From Solitalea agri (lineage in GTDB: Bacteria; Bacteroidota; Bacteroidia; Sphingobacteriales; Sphingobacteriaceae), in contig NZ_JAMWYS010000036.1 of NCBI RefSeq assembly GCF_023914155.1, positions 280,699-344,698 of the forward strand: a stretch of DNA of 64,000 nucleotides, read 5' to 3'. Both the position numbers and the translations under genes were made by a program. Positions 8,551-15,450 of this stretch are shown piece after piece (within the stretch, counting starts at the first letter, position 1; each line of letters starts with the position of its first letter). The notes below the pieces were generated by a model, which made no database searches, was not told the DNA's origin, and was given only the letters and a program-made list of their open reading frames with translations.

Positions 8551-8583
8551 CAAAGGTAAGTAATAAGATTTTAATTATGCAAA
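8551..8583 (-). promoter_or_regulatory. Promoter for the small lipoprotein gene
   Basis: On the minus strand, TTTG (8580-8583) is followed after 21 bases by TACCTTTG (8551-8558), an exact TAnnTTTG -7 box of the Bacteroidota housekeeping sigma factor. It ends 36 bases before the ATG at 8515. Confidence 0.7.
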
Positions 8584-8660
8584 AATAGTTTCATTAAAGT
8601 TCTAATAGTTAGTTGAATAGCATCTGAATGTAAAGGCTTAACTGCTGTAAATCAACAAGA

Positions 8661-8700
8661 AAAAAGGATAAAGAAAAGTTAAATAGTTTGCTTTATCCTT
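8661..8700 (-). terminator. Terminator after der
   Basis: AAGGATAAAG at 8665-8674 pairs with CTTTATCCTT at 8691-8700 across a 16-base loop; on the minus strand the stem is followed by a run of T. It lies just beyond the der stop codon. Confidence 0.75.
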
Positions 8701-8714
8701 ATCAATCTGTTGCT

Positions 8715-10019
8715 TTATTTTTGACGGAAGTAAATCGTCACAGGCACTCCCTTGAAGTCAAAGTTTTCTCGTAACTGGTTTTCCAAGTAACGTTTGTAAG
8801 GTTCCTTAACATACTGGGGTAAGTTACAGAAGAACGCGAATGTAGGAGCAGAACCAGGTAACTGGGTAATATATTTAATCTTAACAAATTTACCCTTTAA
8901 TGCAGGAGGTGGATAACGCTCAATTACTTCCAGCATAACATCATTTAGTTTTGAAGTAGGAATTTTCTTCGCTCTGTTTTCAAATACTTGCTGAGCTACT
9001 TCTATAGCTTTAAAAATCCGTTGTTTCTCAAGCACCGATGTGAAAACAATAGGAATATCGGTAAATGGAGCAGTTTTTTCTCTAATAGCATCCTCAAACT
9101 TCTTAATGGTTTTATGGTCTTTTTCAATCAAGTCCCATTTGTTAACCAAAATAACGATGCCTTTGCGGTTCTTTTCAGCTAAGTGAAAGATGTTGATATC
9201 TTGTGATTCAAGACCTGAAGTTGCATCAACCATCAAGATACATACATCAGCTTCTTCCAGAGCCTTGATTGTACGCATTACAGAGTAGAACTCAATGTTC
9301 TCTTTTACTTTGGTTTTTTTGCGTAAACCTGCTGTATCAATCAACATGAACTCATGTCCAAATTGCTTGTAATGAATATGTATCGAATCTCTTGTAGTTC
9401 CAGCAACTGGGGTAACAATGTTTCTGTCGTGTCCTAAAAAGGCATTGATAATAGAGGATTTTCCCACATTCGGGCGACCAACGATCGCAAATTTCGGCAG
9501 GTTTGAAGTTTCATCTTCGGTTTCTTTTTCAAACTTTGCCACAATGTCGTCCAGTAATTCACCGGTTCCACTGCCTGTCATCGAAGAAATATTGTAAATG
9601 TCTCCTAATCCAAATGAATGGAATACCGCCGATTCATGCACCAGCATGTTATTGTCAACTTTATTGGCAACAACAAACACCGGTTTTTTCGATCGACGAA
9701 GTATGTTAGCAATATCGTCTTCTAAATCGGTAATGCCGGTCGTTACGTCAACCATGAAAATAATGATGGAAGCTTCTTCAATGGCAATAATCACCTGCTC
9801 TCGGATTGCTGTTTCAAAGACATCTTCAGAATTGGCTACATATCCGCCGGTGTCAATGACAATAAATTCGTTATTAAGCCATTCAGCTTTTCCGTAATGT
9901 CTGTCGCGGGTAACTCCGCTCATATCATCTACAATTGCTTTACGACTTTCAGTTAAACGATTAAACAAGGTCGATTTTCCCACATTGGGGCGGCCAACTA
10001 TAGCTACTATATTACTCAT
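8715..10019 (-). CDS. der: Ribosome biogenesis GTPase Der (EngA)
   Basis: Essential double-GTPase acting in 50S subunit assembly. From the ATG at 10019 ([17 protein letters not shown]) the product has 434 residues, the usual length in Bacteroidota; the longer frame adds seven residues from an upstream codon and is not needed. G-domain 1 carries GRPNVGKST at residues 9-17, DTGG at 57-60 and NKVD at 119-122; G-domain 2 carries GRPNVGKSS at 181-189, DTAG and NKWD. The last 110 residues form the KH-like domain that Der places after its G domains. era lies 150 bases upstream on the same strand, so the two ribosome-maturation GTPases form one transcription unit. Confidence 0.97.
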   Translation of the reverse strand: MSNIVAIVGRPNVGKSTLFNRLTESRKAIVDDMSGVTRDRHYGKAEWLNNEFIVIDTGGYVANSEDVFETAIREQVIIAIEEASIIIFMVDVTTGITDLEDDIANILRRSKKPVFVVANKVDNNMLVHESAVFHSFGLGDIYNISSMTGSGTGELLDDIVAKFEKETEDETSNLPKFAIVGRPNVGKSSIINAFLGHDRNIVTPVAGTTRDSIHIHYKQFGHEFMLIDTAGLRKKTKVKENIEFYSVMRTIKALEEADVCILMVDATSGLESQDINIFHLAEKNRKGIVILVNKWDLIEKDHKTIKKFEDAIREKTAPFTDIPIVFTSVLEKQRIFKAIEVAQQVFENRAKKIPTSKLNDVMLEVIERYPPPALKGKFVKIKYITQLPGSAPTFAFFCNLPQYVKEPYKRYLENQLRENFDFKGVPVTIYFRQK

Positions 10020-10168
10020 ACTTATCGAGTCAAAAATCATGATTCAGACACCCAAAAAGGTTGTCTGATATGATGTAATTATTAAATGTGTTTATTAAAA
10101 TCAGGAGTACTTATGCTCCTAAGTGGTTATTGTAAAATCAAACTTTTACTGTGCATTGATTTTAAAGC

Positions 10169-11047
10169 TTAACCCTCATAACCGAACCTTTTCAGGTAGT
10201 TATCTTTGTTACGCCAATCATCTAGGACTTTTACAAAAACTTCCAGAAAAACTTTTTTGTCCAGGAACTTCTCTATATCGTATCGGGCCGCTGATGCAAT
10301 TTTTTTCAACATAGTGCCTCCCTTGCCAATGATAATTGCTTTTTGTGTTTCGCGTTCCACAATAATTTCCGCACTTATCCTGTGTAGATCGTCTCCTTCT
10401 TTAAACGAAACAATGACTACTTCTGAACTATAAGGCACTTCCTTTTCGCAGCATTTAAAAATTTGTTCCCTGATCATCTCAGCAACAAAAAAGCGTTCCG
10501 AACGGTCGGTAAGTTCTTCCTTGTCATAATAAGGCGGATGAACAGGTAAGTGCTCGCGAATAAAGTTGATTATAGCCCCAGTGTTAAAATCTTTTAAGGC
10601 AGAGATTGGGATAATCGCTGTAGGATTTAGCTCCTTTTGCCAGTACTCAAACTTTTTAGTTACTTCTTCCTGGTTAGATTGATCTACCTTGTTGATCAAA
10701 ACCACTACCGGGCCATCATATTTTTTCACTTTTTCAATAAGATCTGTCTCGTCATGTTTTTCGTTGATATCGGTTACAACAAGCAAAACATCAGCATCTA
10801 AAAAAGATTCATTTACTGCCGACATCATGGACTTTTGAAGACCATATTTAGGCTGAATGATACCGGGTGTGTCTGAAAAAATGATTTGAGAGTGTTCATC
10901 ATTGATAATTCCAATGATGCGGTGACGGGTAGTTTGGGCCTTGTGAGTGATAATCGACATTCGTTCGCCTACCAAAATATTCATCAAGGTTGATTTGCCT
11001 GCGTTGGGTTTTCCAACAATGCTTACAAATCCTGCTTTATGTTCCAT
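10169..11047 (-). CDS. era: GTPase Era
   Basis: Essential GTPase that binds the 3' end of 16S rRNA during 30S maturation. The 292-residue product begins at the ATG at 11047 and has the P-loop GKPNAGKST at residues 12-20, the switch II DTPG (IIFSDTPGI), the guanine-specificity motif NKVD, and a C-terminal KH domain with IIIGKGGTMLKKI, the pattern that defines Era. A -7 box TATCTTTG about 103 bases upstream on the minus strand is its likely promoter, almost back to back with the tRNA promoter. der follows downstream. Confidence 0.97.
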   Translation of the reverse strand: MEHKAGFVSIVGKPNAGKSTLMNILVGERMSIITHKAQTTRHRIIGIINDEHSQIIFSDTPGIIQPKYGLQKSMMSAVNESFLDADVLLVVTDINEKHDETDLIEKVKKYDGPVVVLINKVDQSNQEEVTKKFEYWQKELNPTAIIPISALKDFNTGAIINFIREHLPVHPPYYDKEELTDRSERFFVAEMIREQIFKCCEKEVPYSSEVVIVSFKEGDDLHRISAEIIVERETQKAIIIGKGGTMLKKIASAARYDIEKFLDKKVFLEVFVKVLDDWRNKDNYLKRFGYEG

Positions 11048-11149
11048 TTTATTGATTTAAGGTAATCTCAATCATTTTTAGTGATTGACTTGAAAATTAA
11101 TCAGTTGCATTTGCTGACCATTATCGAATCATTTTTGCAACTCCGGTCG

Positions 11150-11157
11150 CAAAGATA
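11150..11157 (-). promoter_or_regulatory. Promoter -7 box (TATCTTTG) for era-der
   Basis: On the minus strand the bases read TATCTTTG, an exact Bacteroidota -7 box, 103 bases before the era ATG. The upstream TTTG element is not clear, only a T-rich stretch at the right distance. It lies 27 bases from a divergent promoter for the tRNA genes. Confidence 0.6.
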
Positions 11158-11183
11158 CGGTTTGCTTTTTTTTAAAAATAATT

Positions 11184-11214
11184 TTTGTGGAATTAATAAT
11201 CATTTCTATCTTTG
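11184..11214 (+). promoter_or_regulatory. Consensus promoter for the tandem initiator tRNAs
   Basis: TTTG at 11184-11187, a 19-base spacer, and TATCTTTG at 11207-11214: a perfect match to the Bacteroidota promoter consensus (TTTG-N19-TAnnTTTG). It lies 56 bases upstream of the first tRNA and would give a short 5' leader. Confidence 0.85.
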
Positions 11215-11269
11215 CAGTCCCAAAAGGGAGGGCGAGTAATGAACGCCAAATATTCCCAAAATTAAATAG

Positions 11270-11342
<73 letters not shown>

Positions 11343-11347
11343 CCCAA

Positions 11348-11381
11348 GAAAAGGTCGACACGTCGTCGACCTTTCTTTTTT
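11348..11381 (+). terminator. Terminator after tRNA-fMet copy 1
   Basis: AAAGGTCGAC (11350-11359) pairs with GTCGACCTTT (11365-11374) over a 5-base loop, followed by a T-rich run. A nearly identical stem follows the second tRNA, so the tRNA plus terminator unit was duplicated as a whole. Confidence 0.85.
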
Positions 11382-11426
11382 AAGACTTGACTCTTTTAAA
11401 GAGGAGTTATGACCGTTCAAGTCTTT
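11382..11426 (+). repeat. Inverted repeat between the two tRNA genes
   Basis: AAGACTTGA at 11382-11390 is complementary to TCAAGTCTT at 11418-11426, with a small inner hairpin CTCTTTTAAAGAG between them. It may form a larger RNA stem in a transcript that reads through terminator 1, for example as a processing site. Confidence 0.5.
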
Positions 11427-11440
11427 AAATAAAACAATAG

Positions 11441-11513
<73 letters not shown>

Positions 11514-11518
11514 CCCAA

Positions 11519-11552
11519 GTAAAAGGTCGACAATCCAGTCGGCCTTTTTTTA
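11519..11552 (+). terminator. Terminator after tRNA-fMet copy 2
   Basis: AAAGGTCGAC (11522-11531) pairs with GTCGGCCTTT (11538-11547, one G:U pair) and a run of T follows. It is the homologue of the terminator behind copy 1. Confidence 0.85.
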
Positions 11553-11720
11553 TTGAAAAATTCCCTACTTTTTTTTGAAAAATAAACATCTGAAAATTAA
11601 TTCATTATGATTTTTTGTTGATCTTTTTTAATAGTTGCTGTAGCGTTTATCAAAATGATAGCGTAATGGCTGATATAACAGGCGGTTTTGCTTTCGCGGA
11701 GTAAGATCAATTGTTATAAG

Positions 11721-11765
11721 CCTTCTGTCGACAGGTTGGTGCTCTCGTCCGGTGTCGGACCAATT
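11721..11765 (+). promoter_or_regulatory. Structured leader of the lipoprotein gene at 11793
   Basis: The 5' region contains the perfect palindrome CTGTCGACAG at 11725-11734 and, next to it, a hairpin GTCCG-GTGT-CGGAC at 11747-11760 that can be extended by TTGGT/ACCAA-type pairing. Together they form a compact structured element in otherwise plain AT-rich sequence, ending 28 bases before the ATG. No T-run follows, so it is not an ordinary terminator. Role unknown. Confidence 0.4.
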
Positions 11766-11792
11766 AAAAAACAGTATTAAAAAAGAGAACAC

Positions 11793-12239
11793 ATGAAAAC
11801 TAAATTAATAGCCTTAGTAATAATAGCGTTTGCGTTTACAGCATGTAACAATAATGATGATCCTAAGCCAACAGCAGTAATTCCTACTGGCTCGTGGAAA
11901 TTAACCGAATTGCATTATTTTGATAAAACGGGTAAAGATTCTGCAACTACAACATTGTCTAAAAGTACACTGTCAATTTCATTTGATAAGTCGAAAAACC
12001 TTGCATCATTTACCGGTAAACCGGAAGAGGTTGCCTTCGCTGGTTCGTATAAATTAGATGGTAGCTACAAGTTAACACCTGGAACAATTACTCCGGATAA
12101 CGCTACTCCAGTTCTTGACAAAGCAGCATTGGTGTTTTTGAAAGCCGGATATCTGTACGAAATAAAAACCAATTCGGTTATTATTTATGCAAAGAACAAA
12201 GGGTTTATGGTGTATAGCCCAATAAGCTCAGCAAAGTAA
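11793..12239 (+). CDS. Lipocalin-like lipoprotein, unknown function
   Basis: 148-residue protein with an SPII signal and lipobox FTAC (lipidated Cys18), followed by an Asn/Asp-rich linker CNNNDDPKP, the +2 region typical of Bacteroidota lipoproteins. From residue 31, GSWKLTELHYFDKTGKD starts a lipocalin-like/META-type beta domain that ends near the C-terminus (VIIYAKNKGFMVYSP). The role is unknown. It is a single gene with a structured 5' leader containing two hairpins; the ECF sigma factor gene lies 180 bases beyond its end. Confidence 0.8.
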   Translation: MKTKLIALVIIAFAFTACNNNDDPKPTAVIPTGSWKLTELHYFDKTGKDSATTTLSKSTLSISFDKSKNLASFTGKPEEVAFAGSYKLDGSYKLTPGTITPDNATPVLDKAALVFLKAGYLYEIKTNSVIIYAKNKGFMVYSPISSAK

Positions 12240-12416
12240 AAAAATCGATTAGTTGTAAATACAAAGGTTGAGTAGTTCAGGTGGATTCTGTTAACCATCA
12301 GTGATGTCTGTCAGAATTTTGTTAGCGTGAAATTAAAAACACGCCTGTCTGCTCAACTCTTTGTTTCTTTGTCGAAAAGAAATATCTAAATCTTACCAAA
12401 ATTACTAGTAGAAAGA

Positions 12417-12467
12417 ATGTATTGTTTAACGTATCAACCAATGCTGGAAAGAGCGACTGTAAAATGA
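12417..12467 (+). CDS. Possible 16-codon upstream ORF overlapping the sigma factor start
   Basis: A short frame beginning ATG at 12417 runs 16 codons and ends at a TGA (12465-12467) that overlaps the ATG of the sigma factor gene in the arrangement ATGA. This geometry allows termination-reinitiation coupling. The peptide (MYCLTYQPMLERATVK) has no recognisable motif, so the frame may be regulatory rather than coding, or chance. Confidence 0.3.
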   Translation: MYCLTYQPMLERATVK

Positions 12468-13033
12468 TAAAACTGGGCCAATTAACTGATTCAGAAATCA
12501 TCGAACGTTGCCGAAAAGGTGAAGTACGTTATCAGGAACGGCTCTACAAGCGGTTTTATAGTTATGCAATGGGGGTGTCGCTCCGATACGCTATTAATAG
12601 GGAGGATGCACTGGAAATAGTAAATGATGCATTCATTAAAATTTTTGACAAGTTGCATTCATTTGATTCGCAACGTCCTTTTAAGCCTTGGTTACGGCAA
12701 ATTATTATTAACCAAACAATTGACAAAAAGCGCAGGTTGCTTAAAGCCGAATGTGAGCTACCTATTGATGAAATAACTGAACCTGTTTGGGAAAATGCAG
12801 ATGCAATTAGTTTGTTAGGCTATAAAGATATTTTGCAAATGCTTAACACACTGCCCGAAATACAATCCCTGGTGTTTAATATGTATGAAATTGATGGATA
12901 CGCTCATGAAGAGATAGCCCAAATGCTGGACATTTCAACCAGCAGCTCACGTGTGTACCTATCTCGGGCAAAAGAAAAGTTAAGAAAACTTATTGAAGAA
13001 CTTAATACTGAAGGATATGGAAGAGCGGTTTGA
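12464..13033 (+). CDS. ECF-type RNA polymerase sigma factor
   Basis: Alternative sigma-70 family factor of the extracytoplasmic function group. The ATG at 12464 gives 189 residues; a longer frame begins with TTG at 12422. Region 2 (about residues 12-85) includes ERCRKGEVRYQERLYKRFYSYAMGV and the -10 recognition part DALEIVNDAFIKIFDKLHSF; region 4 (about 130-185) has LPEIQSLVFNMYEIDGYAHEEIAQML and a helix-turn-helix with SSSRVYLSRAKEKLRKLI. Its last 17 bases overlap the next gene, a membrane protein that probably acts as its regulator. A 16-codon ORF overlaps its start codon. Confidence 0.93.
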   Translation: MIKLGQLTDSEIIERCRKGEVRYQERLYKRFYSYAMGVSLRYAINREDALEIVNDAFIKIFDKLHSFDSQRPFKPWLRQIIINQTIDKKRRLLKAECELPIDEITEPVWENADAISLLGYKDILQMLNTLPEIQSLVFNMYEIDGYAHEEIAQMLDISTSSSRVYLSRAKEKLRKLIEELNTEGYGRAV

Positions 13034-14267
13034 TAAAATACTTTCTAATCATATTCGAAGTGTTTTCGATAATTATGAAGATCATTCCGCCAATGAAGGA
13101 TGGGATCAATTGCTAATGCAGAGGCAAAAAGCCAATAGTAAAAAGAAAAGAATTATCCCTATTTGGATATGGACGGTTACTGGTACTGCGGCAATCCTGG
13201 CTTTATTTGCTTTAAACTTAGATTTGGCTAATCAAAAGTCAATTTTCACTTCACCACAGTTGGAAGTGAAAATTGTCAAGTCGAAAAACATATCTAAATC
13301 AGCGAAAAGCTTAACTAAACTGCATGCTTCTATTCAGTTGCCAAAATCAAAAGTTAAAGTGGAAGCGAACAATGGTCGACCGAATGCATTAACTGCTCCA
13401 GCATTAGAAGCATTGGCCTTAGAAAATATTGAAAATGCTTTCGTTGAGGAACTGGAAAAAATTCCAGCTGTAGAAATTAATCAATTATCACAGCATATTT
13501 CTCAACATCCTGATTTAAATTTGGTTGAACGAAGTCCGATTAGAGCGCTTAATAATAAAATTGAAATAAAACCTGAATTTGTAAAGGAATACATTGCCGG
13601 TGAAACACAACAGAAAAGAAGGAGGAATATTGACTATTCTGTTATGGCTGGATCATTTATGAGTTATGCCAATGGGACTGAGAATAATGGTTTGGGCTAT
13701 AAAGCAGGACTTGATCTAAATATTCCCCTTACATCAAGGGTTCAACTTAATACCGGTTTAAATCTAGGTCAGCAAACTTTAGAGTTTTCAGGTAATAATG
13801 CAGATTTACCAGCAAGTATTGCTGCAAAAATGAATGCTTATGATGATAATCCGGGTGTAGTGAGTAGTCCTGACAGTTATAAAGCAAACATGGTTGCAAT
13901 TGATCTTCCTGTAAATGTAAGAGTTGCTTTTCCAAGTGCTAATTATACATTTTTTGTTTCCGGAGGATTTAGTAGTTATTCTTACGTGAATGATTCATAT
14001 TCAGCTTCTTATTATTCCTATCCCTTCGGCACAGGGACTGGAGTGAGAACACGAGAATCACTCAATATAGATAATTCGGGAAGTTTGTTCTCACGAATTG
14101 ACTGGTTCCGAACCTTAAACATGTCCGCTGGAATTGATTGTAAACTTGGCAAAAAGCAATTATCTATTGAACCTTATTTAAAATATCCTTTAGGAGGATT
14201 AGGCGCCGATCAGATTCGATGGAATTCAATTGGGGTCAATCTAAAGTTTTCATTTTGGAGACAATAA
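13017..14267 (+). CDS. Membrane-anchored sigma-factor partner with C-terminal beta-barrel-like domain
   Basis: 416-residue protein whose ATG at 13017 lies within the sigma factor gene (17-base overlap), so the two are translationally coupled. Residues 1-46 are charged and cytoplasmic (MEERFDKILSNHIRSVFDNYE), residues 47-68 form one membrane helix, 70-200 are a low-complexity linker, and the last 200 residues resemble a small outer-membrane beta-barrel (VMAGSFMSYANG, GYKAGLDLNIPL, LNTGLNLGQQTLEF, INVGVNL-like final strands). The layout fits an anti-sigma factor with a periplasmic sensing part, but it lacks a recognisable zinc-binding or FecR anti-sigma domain, so the role is inferred from context. 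Confidence 0.7.
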   Translation: MEERFDKILSNHIRSVFDNYEDHSANEGWDQLLMQRQKANSKKKRIIPIWIWTVTGTAAILALFALNLDLANQKSIFTSPQLEVKIVKSKNISKSAKSLTKLHASIQLPKSKVKVEANNGRPNALTAPALEALALENIENAFVEELEKIPAVEINQLSQHISQHPDLNLVERSPIRALNNKIEIKPEFVKEYIAGETQQKRRRNIDYSVMAGSFMSYANGTENNGLGYKAGLDLNIPLTSRVQLNTGLNLGQQTLEFSGNNADLPASIAAKMNAYDDNPGVVSSPDSYKANMVAIDLPVNVRVAFPSANYTFFVSGGFSSYSYVNDSYSASYYSYPFGTGTGVRTRESLNIDNSGSLFSRIDWFRTLNMSAGIDCKLGKKQLSIEPYLKYPLGGLGADQIRWNSIGVNLKFSFWRQ

Positions 14268-14327
14268 ACTATTGGTTATTAAATATGCATTACCAATAAT
14301 AAACTATTCTTTTGTGTACACTTATTG

Positions 14328-14358
14328 AACATGACTTAAAAAAAGGGCATGTTTTTTA
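14328..14358 (+). terminator. Weak terminator after the sigma-factor partner gene
   Basis: AACATG at 14328-14333 pairs with CATGTT at 14348-14353, followed by T residues. The stem is only 6 bp, so the call is modest. Confidence 0.5.
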
Positions 14359-14552
14359 ATTTATACCCAATTAGATTGTCTTCATGTTTTTAACTGATCC
14401 GACTTACGGAAGGTTTTGTATTTGAAGATGTTTTTGATTATGAGGATTTTAGGATTTTTGATTTTCTTAAGTATAGAAGGCTAAATTAATGCCGGATATT
14501 AGGTTGAATGAGGTAATTATGTTTGTTAAATTTATTTAAGCTAAACGACAAG

Positions 14553-14585
14553 TTTGGCTAATAACTAAAGCACTGGCTTACTTTG
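14553..14585 (+). promoter_or_regulatory. Candidate promoter of the polysaccharide operon
   Basis: TTTG at 14553-14556 is followed after 21 bases by TTACTTTG at 14578-14585, one mismatch from TAnnTTTG. It would start transcription a few bases before the leader hairpin at 14601. Confidence 0.4.
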
Positions 14586-14600
14586 GTATATAAATTGATT

Positions 14601-14626
14601 ATACACAGCAAAAAACATCTGTGTAT
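14601..14626 (+). promoter_or_regulatory. Leader stem-loop ahead of the polysaccharide operon
   Basis: ATACACAG at 14601-14608 is the exact complement of CTGTGTAT at 14619-14626, with an A-rich 10-base loop. It ends 19 bases before the first start codon and would sit at the very 5' end of the mRNA if the candidate promoter is right. No T-run follows. It could protect the mRNA or affect translation of the export gene. Confidence 0.5.
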
Positions 14627-14645
14627 TAAATCATAATCGGATACC

Positions 14646-15419
14646 ATGAAATTTACGCGCCTTTTAAACTCTACTTTCATGCTATTGCTTTCTTTTGTAG
14701 CGATTTCATGTTCTTCAACTGAGAATATTGCCTATTTTAAAGATGCTGGTACCCGCCAAACAGCAACTCAACAAGCGGTAAATAACTACATTCCCAAAGT
14801 TCAGGCAAATGATATCCTTTCAATCGAAATTTCCAGTTTAAGTCCTGAAGCTACTGAAATGTTTAATCCTAAATCAGCTGCAGGAAACGCAAATTCACTT
14901 GAGTTACGTCAGATAGATGGATACCTTGTAGATAAAACCGGAAATGTAGAACTGCCTATTATAGGTACAATAAAAGTAGATGGGTTAACAACCGATGAAG
15001 TATCGGACCTGGTAAAATCTCGCCTTACTAATTATCTTAAAGATCCTACTGTGAAAGTAAAATTTCTGAACTTTAAAATTTCAGTTATGGGAGAGGTAGC
15101 TCGGCCAAATGTGTATAATATTGCCAATGAAAAGGTTACGATTACCGAAGCATTAAGTATGGCTGGCGATGTAACGATATATGGCTTAAGGGAAAATGTT
15201 TTATTAATCAGAGAGGAGAATGGAGTTCGACAATTTGCCCGTATTAATTTGAATAAAACCGACGTATTTACTTCGCCATATTATTATTTACACAAAGGAG
15301 ATGTAATTTATGTAGAACCAGGTCCACGTAAAGTATATGCAAGTGAGAATAGAACATATCAAGTATTAACGATATTAGTTGGATTACTAAATGTTGCAGC
15401 AATTTATGCGATAAAATAA
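14646..15419 (+). CDS. Polysaccharide export lipoprotein (Wza/BexD family)
   Basis: Outer-membrane export component for extracellular polysaccharide. 257 residues with an SPII signal and lipobox AISC (Cys22). The Poly_export domain follows (about residues 50-130: YIPKVQANDILSIEISSL, IDGYLVDKTGNVELPIIGTIKVDGLTTDEV), then an SLBB domain (FKISVMGEVARPNVYNI to about 225). The C-terminus ends in a hydrophobic helix (VLTILVGLLNVAAIYAIK), as is usual in Bacteroidota members, which are shorter than E. coli Wza (379 residues). It is the first gene of the locus, 31 bases before the tyrosine kinase gene that normally partners it. Confidence 0.93.
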   Translation: MKFTRLLNSTFMLLLSFVAISCSSTENIAYFKDAGTRQTATQQAVNNYIPKVQANDILSIEISSLSPEATEMFNPKSAAGNANSLELRQIDGYLVDKTGNVELPIIGTIKVDGLTTDEVSDLVKSRLTNYLKDPTVKVKFLNFKISVMGEVARPNVYNIANEKVTITEALSMAGDVTIYGLRENVLLIREENGVRQFARINLNKTDVFTSPYYYLHKGDVIYVEPGPRKVYASENRTYQVLTILVGLLNVAAIYAIK

Positions 15420-15450
15420 TTTTAACTTTAATTGTCTAAACGCGCTCAAA

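Larger units (their letters stand above)
14268..14645 (+). other. 378-base non-coding region before the polysaccharide locus
   Basis: It holds a weak terminator for the preceding gene at its left end, about 190 bases of AT-rich sequence in which I see nothing, and at its right end a candidate promoter and a 5'-leader stem-loop of the polysaccharide operon. No plausible ORF. Confidence 0.7.
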
